Source: Phytomonas francai
Taxonomy: Eukaryota > Euglenozoa > Kinetoplastea > Trypanosomatida > Trypanosomatidae
Reading direction: 5' to 3'
DNA: 64,000 bases
NCBI GenBank assembly: GCA_001766655.1
Contig: MJCC01000001.1
Span: forward strand, 239,003-303,002
This document shows positions 50,387 through 61,427 of this stretch, in pieces. Positions within the stretch are counted from its first letter, which is position 1. Each line of letters begins with the position of its first letter. The notes below the pieces were generated by a model. It saw nothing but the letters and a program-made list of their open reading frames with translations. It was not told the DNA's origin and searched no databases. A program made the translations under genes and the position numbers.

Positions 50387-51024
50387 CTCAACATTTTTAG
50401 TGAATGGATGCGGTCAGAAAAACTATGATCTTTACGTAGCAACGCAAATTATTTAGAATTGATAAGAAACCTAAAGGCTAAAACTTGGTCCATTTTTTTT
50501 CTGATTTCTATATAGCGAATAAAAATGTTACAATTCTTTTGTGTGGTTCATCACGTTGTGTAGAAATATCATAATGAGTATATACTACTCTTTGGGTATT
50601 AATTTTTCCTTAAATTGCAAAGAGTTTGGCACATTTAAAAAGTAAGAATCTTGAAAATTCTCAAATAATATGTAGCGAGTCAAAAACGCTGCCCCTGTTT
50701 TGATATGACAATGTAATGAAAAATCATACCTCATTAATGAGTTCAAATTACTATCATTGTTCTACTATGGAGACTAGTCTTTTTATTTCAATCATATTTT
50801 TACCGGAATATTCAAGCGAAATATTTTAGGAAGGCCTTGTGTCCATCAGAAGGATCATTCCAGCACACTCACACTAAATTTGCATTAGCTTCTTTTTCAT
50901 ATAAAGCGAAATCTACAAGGTGACAACAATTTTTTTACTGCTCAAATAAATATTCCATTTTTAACTCTTTCACACACATAACTCCTCTCTCTCTCTCTCT
51001 ATCTCTCTATATATACATATATAT
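50387..51024. repeat. Spacer with CT microsatellite immediately before a start
   Basis: AT-rich with a (CT)n run at about 50983-51008 followed by a TA-rich stretch to the next ATG at 51025. No AG lies between about 50981 and the ATG, so the splice acceptor is probably AG near 50904-50919, leaving the CT run in the 5' UTR. Confidence 0.6.
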
Positions 51025-53217
51025 ATGAATTTTCCTGAATTCTCCCCCTCCTCCTTAGACAATCTCTTGCCTTGTACCACACATTCGGATTCAGATGAAA
51101 AAGTATCTTATCTGAACAGACACCTCGTCGAGATAGAATCTAACGATACAACGCGCACCGAGATTGTTCAAGTTATTATTACATGGCTAATTCAACAGGG
51201 TTTTACCGCCTCGGCTCAACTTCTCCGTGAGGAAGCCACAGCCCAGCTCAGGGATAATCACTATGAACGGAAAACCGTTCGGGCCTTGTGTCGCTCTATT
51301 GACGAACGTAACTGGGATTTAGCACAGAAAAATATGAAGAAACTCCAAAATAGTATACAGTCTGGGGGGGTGTTTCAAGCTGAGTATCCGCCCCAGCTGA
51401 ACCATCTTGTTAGGACTTTGCCATTTTTCCTTTCTCAACAGCAGTACTTGGAACTAGTTGATGAAGATGATGCACAGCGATCGCTTAGTTTTTTTATACG
51501 TAACATAAAACCATTTGAATCATTGATAAGCCGCGAGCATTTCAGAAAACTGAGTTACCTCCTGTCCTGCAAAACCGTGTCAGAGAGCGCTAACATTTAT
51601 CCAGAGTATCGTGGATGGACACCCGAAATTGGCCGCTCACAGCTGCAGCAGTTCATCACGCGCACTATGGGTAGTGCAACCATGATGCCGTACCTCCGGC
51701 AAGGGAACATCACCACCCATAGGGAAAATAATTCATTAAAGCCATTACAAGTCATGCTTGCTCAATCCCTCTCATTTGAGTTGCTCCACAAGCAGTATCC
51801 ACATATTCAAAAGGAGTATCATAAAATCGTTACGAACACACTGCGCGTTTCATTTGAGAACCATCTCCCACCTAACGAGGTCTTGATGCAAATCGACATG
51901 GATACTCTTCTTAAGCAATACTTCCCACATATATTGCCAAGGTCTACGATACACTGTCTCAGCGCCTGTCAGGCCTTTTTTACATGTTCTGCTTTAGCTG
52001 TAAGCGCTGAAACCAAACGAGGCGGTGTAGTTTTTTGGATATCGCTTGATAGTCTACACAGCATTCAAACGGGAGGCCACACATTGATGGATCAGTCCCC
52101 CCCAGTCTCCTCGAAACAAGAACCAATTTCTGCCTTTCCCGCGTACAAGGGTTCCCAAAAAGCCAATGAAGGCATCAGCTTTGTCTACCAGCACCCACAT
52201 CCCATTCGCGGAATGTGCGGTCACGATTCAAAGTTGCTGCTTGTATGGGGTGGGTGTCGAGTAGTAGTGATAAACATGGAGCGCTATGTCGGTAATAGTG
52301 GGAAAGGGGTTTTACTGGGCCCCACGGCGGCTCACGGTTGTGAAGCTCATCTCTCACATTTATCCCCGTCGCCGGAGGCGTGTGTTGAGAATTTGTTTGT
52401 CCATGCAGCAGAGGTGTATGCGAGCTGCTTTTTCGCCTGTGGGACTATCGTCGCGACAGGACAGTCGGATGGCAAGGTGACATTGTGGGACACCTTAAGC
52501 GGGGGCAAAATTCGCGAGAGCAGCTACGGGTACGGCACAATTGTAGGCATTCTTGCCAGCCGAACCGGCGCGACTTATTACGCCGCCTGCAAAAGTGGCC
52601 CAATCCTGATTGTGGATGCAGCTACAGGTGTCCTCATCAATACATTAATGTCCCCAATTCTAAAGGAACTAACCTCCATAGCATTGTCACCGTCGTCAAT
52701 ATTACTGCTTGCATCGTATCGAGGAGGCGAGTTGCGTCTGTGGGATATTATTTCATCCCAATATTTACCATTTTCGTTCATTGGGGTTGAGAACAACAGT
52801 CGAACCAGCCAGCCGGTAACCTTTTGGAACAGCGATGAGTATCTGTTTAGTGCATGTGATAATGGCTGCCTATATATGTGGAACCTTAAAATTAGTGAAG
52901 ATTTGACCATGGTGCATCCGAGTAGAACCTCAGAAAGCATTGTCGCTCCGCTCAGGAGAGCATACCCCCTAGCTTCTGATGAACTCCCCACTGTCGAGGA
53001 TACGCATGCGATCGACCCTGGTACTCTATTTTCAAACTCATTGTGTTGCAATCCGAAATGGCCAAAAGGTCTCGTAAAAAGGCCTTCACAGAAGCATTTT
53101 CTTCATCATGCATGTATAACAGATATTAAAACGGAGGGATCATATTTGGTTTGTTCAAGTGAAGATGGGAAGATTAGCATTCTATCAAACTCTATTAAAA
53201 ATACTTGCAAAACTTAG
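51025..53217 (+). CDS. LisH/CTLH-WD40 protein, WDR26/GID7-like
   Basis: 730 residues. A LisH motif (IVQVIITWLIQQGFTASAQLL, residues about 47-66, given here near the limit) is followed by a CTLH region (VRALCRSIDERNWDLAQKN, LPFFLSQQQYLELVDED, QRSLSFFIRN, LSYLLSCKTVSE) in the order of WDR26/GID7. WD40 blades follow from about residue 320 (FACGTIVATGQSDGKVTLWD, SYRGGELRLWDI, SACDNGCLYMWNL, CSSEDGKISIL). WDR26/GID7 is the substrate-linked subunit of the GID/CTLH ubiquitin ligase. A related LisH-WD40 scaffold is the alternative. Confidence 0.75.
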   Translation: MNFPEFSPSSLDNLLPCTTHSDSDEKVSYLNRHLVEIESNDTTRTEIVQVIITWLIQQGFTASAQLLREEATAQLRDNHYERKTVRALCRSIDERNWDLAQKNMKKLQNSIQSGGVFQAEYPPQLNHLVRTLPFFLSQQQYLELVDEDDAQRSLSFFIRNIKPFESLISREHFRKLSYLLSCKTVSESANIYPEYRGWTPEIGRSQLQQFITRTMGSATMMPYLRQGNITTHRENNSLKPLQVMLAQSLSFELLHKQYPHIQKEYHKIVTNTLRVSFENHLPPNEVLMQIDMDTLLKQYFPHILPRSTIHCLSACQAFFTCSALAVSAETKRGGVVFWISLDSLHSIQTGGHTLMDQSPPVSSKQEPISAFPAYKGSQKANEGISFVYQHPHPIRGMCGHDSKLLLVWGGCRVVVINMERYVGNSGKGVLLGPTAAHGCEAHLSHLSPSPEACVENLFVHAAEVYASCFFACGTIVATGQSDGKVTLWDTLSGGKIRESSYGYGTIVGILASRTGATYYAACKSGPILIVDAATGVLINTLMSPILKELTSIALSPSSILLLASYRGGELRLWDIISSQYLPFSFIGVENNSRTSQPVTFWNSDEYLFSACDNGCLYMWNLKISEDLTMVHPSRTSESIVAPLRRAYPLASDELPTVEDTHAIDPGTLFSNSLCCNPKWPKGLVKRPSQKHFLHHACITDIKTEGSYLVCSSEDGKISILSNSIKNTCKT

Positions 53218-53659
53218 AAATGAATGTGAAATGGATTCTTCTGACACTTAGGACAAAAAATGGCGGATGAGTTCATTGGCTGTGTGAACTAGGCATATAT
53301 ATATATATGAAACCATATCAGTTTTCCAAAGTATAGAAACGGCATTATGAAAAGGTGCTCACTAAATAATATTATAATAGTGGAAAAAAATATATCTGTA
53401 TTTAAGATTCTTTGAAGAACAGGAAGAGACAATGCAGGTGTAATATCGTCATCTGTCGGTTTGATAAATCCATATATTCTGAAACATTTGAAATGAAAGA
53501 GTAATTAGTAAGAGCTTGAAATGGCACAAGTATATACTTTATTCTTGTTAATTTATATTATTCAGTGTCTACACATCAGTTAGGCCTTAGTCACATCATC
53601 CTTTTATCTCTCAGGTTAGTCCTTTTTGCTCGCTTATTGCGACAACAAAAATACTAGCA
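53218..53659. other. Intergenic spacer, AT-rich
   Basis: No gene seen. CCTTTTATCTCTCAG ending near 53613 and a following CCTTTTTGCTCG are likely splice-acceptor sequences for the next gene. Confidence 0.55.
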
Positions 53660-54289
53660 ATGACTATCATGTGGCTATATGTGCGAAGTGCACTAGTCGG
53701 TGCAACTTTATGGGGTGCTGGCGATTTCCTTGCCCAGGCTTATGACACACACAAGCGCAACTCGAAGCAACGAATTCAAAAAAAAAAGGAAACAGGAGGT
53801 CATCATATCCGATTGAAAATTGACGATGCTCCTAGCAAAAGGTACCTGGCCCAATCAACCGTGTTCGGACTCGTTGCCGGGTCCGCCGCGCATCATTACC
53901 AGCGGCTGCTCATCAGAGCCTGTGGGACTCTACATCAGCGCTCGATGTTCTGTTTTTTTGCCTTAGGGCTGCAACAAATGGTATGGACCCCCTTGCTACT
54001 TTTGTCTTACTTCAACTCCATGACGGCAGCGCGTGGGGGGTTCTCCAATCCTGGATTCATGCCAGCACTAGCTGCAGGGACGCAGGGTCGGCAAAGCGTG
54101 TGGTCTATTGAAAAACATATCGTAGAGAATGTTATGCCAACTCTGCTGTTGAGTTCTTGGCTTGTGTTTTCTCCTCTCTTTTTGTTTGCTTATATTGGAC
54201 TCCAGAGAGGTGTCACTGTACTTGGGGCTGTGATCGCATTACCCTGGTGCTCTGCTGTTGCATTCGCGCAGCACCAGGAATTATTTTAG
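53660..54289 (+). CDS. Mpv17/PMP22-family membrane protein
   Basis: 209 residues. The start VGATLWGAGDFLAQAYD matches the 'GxxxxxGDxxxQ' opening of the Mpv17/PMP22 family. A basic loop precedes the second family phrase (KRYLAQSTVFGLVAGSAAHH, close to 'R..R....G....GP..H'). Two hydrophobic segments near 99-115 and 158-182 follow and the last near 184-203. The family sits in inner mitochondrial or peroxisomal membranes and may form channels; a glycosomal place is also possible here. The usual WxP ending is not clear. The loop between helices 1 and 2 is extended by about 20 basic residues. Confidence 0.65.
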   Translation: MTIMWLYVRSALVGATLWGAGDFLAQAYDTHKRNSKQRIQKKKETGGHHIRLKIDDAPSKRYLAQSTVFGLVAGSAAHHYQRLLIRACGTLHQRSMFCFFALGLQQMVWTPLLLLSYFNSMTAARGGFSNPGFMPALAAGTQGRQSVWSIEKHIVENVMPTLLLSSWLVFSPLFLFAYIGLQRGVTVLGAVIALPWCSAVAFAQHQELF

Positions 54290-57184
54290 GGAATAATTGA
54301 CAGGATACTTGCGCATGAACTCAGTTTGATAGAAAGAGAGAGTCGTAAATTTAAAAAGTAACAACAGAGGTCTGACGCTGTACTTTTAGAATCTTTCGAA
54401 TCAACTAATTTAGTGTTGGATCAGGTTGAAATAAGTTTTTGTGAATTGCTTTAATACCTGAAAGAAAAAAACGAAGGAAAAGTCGTTGTCGTAAATAAGT
54501 CACATTAGTTATTTGACGAGATCAATAGTATTTATTTCTCAAAACCTTGGGAAACAAATGAGTAGAAATTTATTTTAGCGATTCAAGTAACCTTTTATGG
54601 GCTTCACAATGTATAATTCGACTTGAACTGCGGGACAGGGCATGAGCCAGGCCCCTTTTGTATTATTACCCTGGGCAACGCACACCGAAAATGGCGCACC
54701 AACACCATATCAGCTGAACCCATGGCATTCACACCAACCCCCCAGTCTGGGCTTATATTTTACCTGGGTGCTTTTCGAACGAATCGCGCAGGGCTGAAAA
54801 TTCCAGAGCGGCCTTTTACGCCAAACACACACACACCCCACCACACTGAAAGAACTGTCGCAAAGTTCGGACGCCCGTGTAGCAGCGCTGCGGTTGGTTT
54901 CACGCGATGACTCGCCAGCCGTTTTGGAAGACATCAAATCCCCCCTCCCTCCCCCTACTTTCGGTCACGCCCTTGCATCGAAACATCCCACCGGTGCCCC
55001 CCAGGGTGCGAATAGGTCCCCTAAACATCTTCAAGTGGAACGCATTCCATACATGGACCCGACCCGCGCCTTTGCTTCAGCGATGAAATCCACCCTTTTA
55101 TTTCAGGTATGCAGAAAAAGATATTCCCCACCGGCGAGGGGTTCTGCACAGTTCAAGCCCTGCACTAAACGGACCCGGCGGCAAGCCCACGCCCCCCACG
55201 AAAAAAGTATGTTTTCCCACCCACCAAACACACAAGGGTTGCTGCGACATTTTGCATGTTTTGGTGGGGTGCCGGGGGTTTGCTTCGTGGGGACGCCCCC
55301 CCCTCCCCCTCCTCCCTCTCGCTAAAAGGCGAGCGAAGATTCCAAAAAAGGCCCCCTTTACAAATATTTCGCGGCAAGGCATTAGACATCAATAGTATAC
55401 GCGGTTTCTCCCGCGACAGACCCTCTTTTTCATAAGGGAAGCATTCCCACACCCCCACCAAAATATGAACAAAGAAAATTCGTATACTATTCCAATGGCA
55501 GGGCCCATTCGACGCCTCAAAAAATCCACAAAGCCAACCCCATCACCTATTCGGAAAACACCGAGGTGTTTGTTTGGCCAATGCATCCACATTGGCCCGT
55601 CCCCCCGTGCCAAGCCAAACGCCCCTTCAAGAAAAGATATGTTACACGGCTCCCCCTAGACAACGATAGGGGTGGGAATAAAGAATTACCCCCCGCCCCG
55701 CTGGCCCCACGATCACCACGCCCAAGGCTCCCCGCCAAATAAAAAACCTTGTTTCAAACCCCCCCCTTCGCCAAACCGCACCCATTTTTATGGGAAAGAG
55801 GGCCCGTTTAAGCGACATGTATTGGGGCAAACCCGCCCCTAACCACGCGAACCCCCCTTTAATAGAAATATTTTCAGACCATCGCCAGCATAGCCCCACC
55901 CCATTGCAACGGCAGGGAACCAAGCCCCGGTAAAAAATTATTGTCGAACCACCCGTTGCAGAACATGAACCCAAACCCTTTCGAATTTGAAATATAAATG
56001 TTTTTTTTTTTAATATATATTCGCACTACTTAAAATTTAAAAGCCATATTTAACGGATGTCTTTAGACACCTCGCCTTCCTTGGATTGGATTCCCGGCCT
56101 ACAAATTTCCCGAACAAAATTTTTACAACCCGCGCCAAGGCTCAAAAAATATTGTATACGCGGTCAAATTAAACATTTTCGTGCGACCCATTAGAACCAA
56201 GGACCGCCCATATGGGTCTAGATGCCATAAAAACTTGAAGACTGGTCCAAACACCTTTGTGACGTTAATTCTGCGATACCCTTTCACATTCGCGGGCTGG
56301 TTTCGCGGGGGCCCCTTCCCCCCGAAGAAACCAGGGGTGGGACCGCCAGAAAGCCCCCCCCCCACCACTACCCGAAAGACAAAGGAAGGTGAAATATGAA
56401 AATACAATTTCTATCCATAGAAACATTTGATCAAATTAAATTCCTTCTTAATTTTTCAACCCCCTTTCCAGACCCGCCATCGGGCATGGAAAATTTTTAC
56501 GGCAGCATCGCCAATCGCGCTGGGATGCGGAACGGTGGGCATCCCAAAGGCTTCGGGACATTAAGGCGCATAATAATATGAACTTCTTTCACCATTATTG
56601 TAAAAAGGTTCACTCTTTGGACCCCGCGCGCGGACTAGGGCGATGTTGGCGTGGACCTTTGGTTTTATTTTTTTGCGGGCGGTTGCTTGGTGCCAACGGT
56701 AACGGATGATAGTTTTTTTTTCCTTTGTCGCAGGTCTTCTGGTCGTTGGGGGGCCGTTAATCCGTCACGTAATGCAATTTAAGAGAATGCTTTTTTTTTG
56801 CAACTGATTCCGTGCTATGGTGTGTGTGTGCCTTTGATGGGGCGTATCTGCCATTTTTCGTCGGTCTGTTTTTCGCACGGGTTATCAAGGAAGAGGGGAT
56901 ATTTTTGTATTCCTATCAGCTGCCGCATCGTTTTCCTTTTTTTTTTTTGGGATCGTCATGAATATTTTTTGTATATATATTTTTATCGTTGACATTCTTC
57001 AATTTATTATGTTTGCGCATGCTTAGATATGTAGTGTTCCTCATGGTGTCCTGTCTAGTGTTCATTTTGTTGAAAATAAAGTTTTTTTTTAAAAATATTT
57101 CTTCCTATAGTGTTGTTGTTGTTTTTGAAATTATCATATAGCGTAAGTATTATTTATTGCTGAGCAAATAATAATAAGAAAATA
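54290..57184. other. Long gene-free tract with strong strand skew
   Basis: From about 54620 to 56580 the + strand is rich in C and A. In bases 55681-55740 I count C 30, G 10, A 14, T 6. From about 56580 to 56990 it becomes T- and G-rich (56701-56760: T 24, G 18, C 10, A 8). The sequence has many C runs. An 11-base phrase, GTATACGCGGT, occurs at about 55395 and 56154. Frames up to 110 codons on the minus strand are Gly-rich without domains. No gene is called. Bases 54730-54741 match 11 of 12 bases of the complement of the minicircle replication sequence GGGGTTGGTGTA. Confidence 0.55.
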
Positions 57185-57631
57185 ATGCATCGTTCCCTTT
57201 TTTGCAAAGCGGCCCGACGCTTTACCTTAGTTGGAATGGCAACAGCCTCTACACAATTGAAGATGTCCTCACTGATTGATCAAAGCGTGAAATACAACTC
57301 CCTTGTGAATCTTCAGCAAAGCTACCGTTTTTACTCTGGCGGTGGTCATGATGAGCAACCCACACGTAGTGGGCAATATCTACTTGATAAAAACGACGTT
57401 CTCACGCGTGTGCTAGAGGTTGTAAAAAATTTTGAAAAGGTCGATGCATCAAAGGTAACTCCTGAATCACACTTTGTGAATGATCTTGGACTTAACTCTC
57501 TGGATGTGGTTGAGGTTGTGTTTGCCATTGAACAAGAATTTATCTTGGATATTCCTGACCATGACGCTGAAAAGATTCAGTCGATTCCTGATGCTGTTGA
57601 ATACATCGCACAAAATCCAATGGCAAAGTAA
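57185..57631 (+). CDS. Mitochondrial acyl carrier protein
   Basis: 148 residues. The N-terminus (about 65 residues) is basic, Ser-rich and lacks acid residues at the start, as for mitochondrial import. The carrier domain has the phosphopantetheine site GLNSLDVVE with the attachment Ser at about residue 105, then VVFAIEQEFILDIPDHDAE, as in mitochondrial ACP. In most homologues the residue before that Ser is Asp; here it is Asn. It carries acyl chains in type II fatty acid synthesis and lipoate supply, and in many eukaryotes binds complex I and LYR proteins. A strong call. Confidence 0.93.
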   Translation: MHRSLFCKAARRFTLVGMATASTQLKMSSLIDQSVKYNSLVNLQQSYRFYSGGGHDEQPTRSGQYLLDKNDVLTRVLEVVKNFEKVDASKVTPESHFVNDLGLNSLDVVEVVFAIEQEFILDIPDHDAEKIQSIPDAVEYIAQNPMAK

Positions 57632-60276
57632 CTTTTAGGATAGCAAATATTGTAGTTTTTTAATGCAGAGATTTTCCTATAAATGTTAAGAACTAAATTA
57701 TTTAAATAGAGGACGACTTCATCTAAAATATTAGTTGATAGTATCATGTTAAGGAAAATCAAGAAAAGGGATGATATTAGTGTTATGTTTTGTACTAATC
57801 TGCGTGATATATCTAAACGTCAAAATTGGAACTTGTATGGGAAAAGATTAATTGCGAAATCGTTAATCACCTATTATAATTTTCTCATCCTTTTCTACAT
57901 TTTTCTACTCTTTCTAGTATCCTTCTTTTGTACCCCAAGGGGGTTTTACATTGAGTCAATTAAAGGATAAATAGTATATTACCTACCCAATAGGCTGTTT
58001 TATGCAGTGCATTCTTTCCTGAGAAATGTAAAAATTTCAAACTAATAGAAAGCAAATAGAATCTAGATTTCTTTATTTTGTTTTTAGAAATTCTCTTTGG
58101 GTCACCAAATATTATATATTGATTATTCATATACGTTTTTTTTTAATATGAAAAAGCTTCATTCCTCTTCTTGCACTTTTTTTAATTTCTTAAAGACGCA
58201 ATGCGATATTCCCGATGATTTCATACTAACTGAAGGCAAAAGTTTACTCTCCTAGAGAAGGGTTCTCGGCATCAGACGATGATGACGGGTTAAATAATAA
58301 TATAACCGTTTGAGAGATACGTTTAGTTCTAAGCTGTAAGAAAACATAAGAAGGATTAGAATTGACAGTAGCAATCGACCAAACAGACTTATTTTCTGCA
58401 TAATATTGAAAATAACTGTTTATGGAAAAACTTTTTTCCAAAAGTATACATACCTCTGAAGAAACACAGAACTAGGCAATCTTTAAGCGAAGTAGTTTGC
58501 TTTAGAGTTGTCTTGAGTTATTTCAAGCAAGCAAAAAAAAAAGATTAAAATGTGTGTGTATGTGTTCCATCAGCTGTTCCTTTGTCATCTACATAATGAT
58601 TCAAGGGATCTTCGTGACACCTTACCAATGTGAAAAGAATATTGGATTCACTGCTTCTCAATATAAGCTAGCAGGAAAAATCATCATAAAAAATTACCTA
58701 GCAAAACTGATTTCAGTTTTAACCATGCTCTGAATAGCCACTGTGAATAGAAGAGTTTTCTCATTTTATGGAAAGTCTGAGCTTCATCCAAGCACTAATG
58801 CTTTACGTATATGAAGAAGGGTATATTGATGGAGATAATAATAAAAACCCAACATTTAATAGAAAACAGTACTTTGAAAATATTATCTACTGGGAGGTGG
58901 GCTTGTAATTATCTACTCAACCAAAACCGTCAACTGTGGTGATACAGGGAAGTATAAAATGAACGGGATGATTACATATATTTCAACATACAGCATGAAA
59001 GAATATATTAACAGCGAGATTCAGTTTATCTTCATCTATCTGAATATCTTTCAAGCATGCACATCACCTATTTCCAATAAAATCATTGGTAAAACGAAAT
59101 TGGGAGGCAAATACCTATGCGCAAGCTATTCAATAGCACTGTTATACTTTGTAGAGGCGGTCAGATTTATCTGACCAATATTATATGCTAAAGAAATAAA
59201 AGATACTGTCAAATGCATAAAACTTTAAATCTTTATTATTATTATTATCAATATTGTTTTGACCGGCACTTCTATTTTTTTTCTTAAAAAGTTTATTGTT
59301 TCAACTCATAAAATATATACTTCTTTATGTATACATATTGTTTTATGTGTGAGATATCATTCGGGACACCATTTTTTACACTTTTTTTCTACACAATTTC
59401 TTCTTTACTGCGTCGAAAAAAATCTAGTATCTGACTCAATATTCCTTTGTTCCAATATGGTTTTTCTTACTTTTAAAAAAATGAAGTATGCTTATCTATT
59501 TTCTGAAAATATTTGTGCCTTACTCATAATCCTGGATCCATATGTATGAAAGGTGAGACAGATGGTGTTAATACAAAGTATTTTTTACGAAATAAATAAT
59601 ACTGAGTATTTCATTAAAGAAATATTATTTGATACCATTAAGCTCAATACTGGAGGATTACAAAAAAGAAAAACACTTTCATTACTCATTAGTAGCTACT
59701 TTTATAGTTGTTGCCTTTTTCCATGAATTTTGTAATAATGGAGGCAGGGATGGCTCTAAGGTGGAAGCACTTTGGGTATTTATGAACGGTGTTCTCGAGT
59801 ATACACTTTAAAGGTAAAAGCGTTCTAACAAATTTCTGACTACACATAAGTGGTCGCTTTAAACATGGTACACCTTTCGATTCATATTGTTTATATGTCC
59901 AAGTTTTCGACATCTACCGTGATGTGTAGAGATGAAATTGATACTACTTCTCTTCCTCAATAACAGGTGGTGTTCTTGCAATCCCCAAAGCAACTACACT
60001 GTACTGCACTAAAGTTTTACCTTTACTATCGTTTTGTTTTGGCTCTCGTTTAGGTGTCTACAGATCTTCTCTTAAAGGAGTATATTAGTACTTAGAAAAT
60101 CAAAAAAACAGCTAGTTTTAAAATTGTCGAACCTAGCTTCTTCAATACGAAGGTGGATTTGTATTATTTTCTGCAATAACTCTAGTGTTTTCCTTAAGAT
60201 AAGCACCATATCGGTCCGTGTATGTGTGTGCGTGTGTCTGTGTGTGTTTAGTTATTTAACTATTAAGACTACTTTT
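57632..60276. other. Long AT-rich spacer of about 2.6 kb
   Basis: No supported gene. Small hydrophobic frames (for example ATG 57746-57970, 74 codons) arise from A/T-rich sequence and lack motifs. The tract has TTA repeats near 59233-59248 and TG repeats near 60218-60246, just before the next gene. I found no tRNA box pairs, although a small RNA could be missed. Confidence 0.5.
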
Positions 60277-61263
60277 ATGATCATAGTTTTTAGTTCAATA
60301 AACATTCATGTCCTCTCCTTTGAGAAAAAGCTTCTTATAGGCCAATTGTCAGAAACTCTTCGTGACGGAAATGAGACTGTATTTAACTATGCAATTTTTG
60401 ACAGCGTTCCAATCAAAAGTCATGAAGTTATTGTTGAGCAAATTGAATGTCTTGAAAAGGTACTCTCGCCTGGGCTAGTTGTTTTGGGAGTAGCTTCAAG
60501 TGAGGCATACAACAGTAGCGTAATTTCGAATTTTCTTTCGATTTTGTCAGAAAGTCCCTATTATACTGAATTTATTTACATACAGCTTGACCATGATCAA
60601 CCTTATGTGAAATTATGCAGTAATCCAGACGTAGAAGCAACTCTTAGCGATCAGGGAGCATTTTTTTCTACTTTACGATGTATGATTCATCCTGCGTTGC
60701 CACAATTCCCTTTTTTGCTTATGAAAAGCGGGGATGGAGGGGAAAGGATTCTTCTTGATCCTCAAAGCACTAAGTGCATTTCAGCACAGGTGAGCTCGGA
60801 TGAAAATTATTCACTTATACAGTTAGGGGGCAACCCTTTTCATTCAGAGGAGACGATGCTAGTGCTATCTTTTTTTTCATGCCTTCCTTACTTATCTGGC
60901 AAGTCTCTCTACAATTGTATCGCTCGTTGGATGAAAAATATTACAAAAACTACTGATATCATCCCTGTTTATTCTCAACGTAACCCCAACCTTGTTTATG
61001 CTTGTCAATTAGAGCAACATGTGGTGTGTCGAGACACATTTACTCGGGCTGAATGGCGTAGGTTGCGAGAGCTTTTGGAGGACGCAGCAGACGAAACCAT
61101 TGAGTGCAGTCAGCTTTTAGGGCGCACAATATCACCAACCCCGACGTGTGAGTTGGGAAAAATAGGACATCGGGAAAAAGAATCGGACACATTTATACCG
61201 CTCCTTGCTATAGGGCTTGCTGTTATGGCGATTGCAATCGCCATTTTAATGCATACTTGGTGA
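60277..61263 (+). CDS. ODR4-like tail-anchored protein
   Basis: 328 residues from the ATG at 60277; the upstream TTG frame crosses a TG microsatellite. Near the start, FEKKLLIGQLSETLRDG corresponds to 'GLLIGQ' of ODR4, and EQIECLEKVLSPGLVVLGVA matches its 'QVSRMLPGGLLVLGVF' core. A C-terminal membrane helix (about 305-325, LLAIGLAVMAIAIAIL) fits the family. ODR4 is an ER membrane protein that places the UFM1 protease UFSP2 at the ER and helps receptor trafficking in animals. Kinetoplastids have a UFM1 system, so this would be its ER anchor. N-glycosylation sites (NSS, NIT) are visible if lumenal. Confidence 0.68.
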   Translation: MIIVFSSINIHVLSFEKKLLIGQLSETLRDGNETVFNYAIFDSVPIKSHEVIVEQIECLEKVLSPGLVVLGVASSEAYNSSVISNFLSILSESPYYTEFIYIQLDHDQPYVKLCSNPDVEATLSDQGAFFSTLRCMIHPALPQFPFLLMKSGDGGERILLDPQSTKCISAQVSSDENYSLIQLGGNPFHSEETMLVLSFFSCLPYLSGKSLYNCIARWMKNITKTTDIIPVYSQRNPNLVYACQLEQHVVCRDTFTRAEWRRLRELLEDAADETIECSQLLGRTISPTPTCELGKIGHREKESDTFIPLLAIGLAVMAIAIAILMHTW

Positions 61264-61427
61264 CCTGGAAAAGGGCAAGGAATAAGGAAAAACTGAATGC
61301 CCGAGAGGAAAACCCGAAGAAAGGGAAAGATGGGTACTATTCCATAGTAGCCCAACTGTATTCTCAATTCCTGCTATTGCCTTTATTTCACATGTCTGCT
61401 TTTCTACTAATGTAATATGCAATCTTC

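Noticed and set aside
55642..56407. Gly-rich minus-strand frames in the skewed tract
   Set aside because: Their composition follows directly from C-rich runs on the + strand, and frames are broken often.
57746..57970. 74-codon hydrophobic + frame
   Set aside because: T-rich sequence gives Phe/Leu/Ile by chance; no splice acceptor of quality and no motif.
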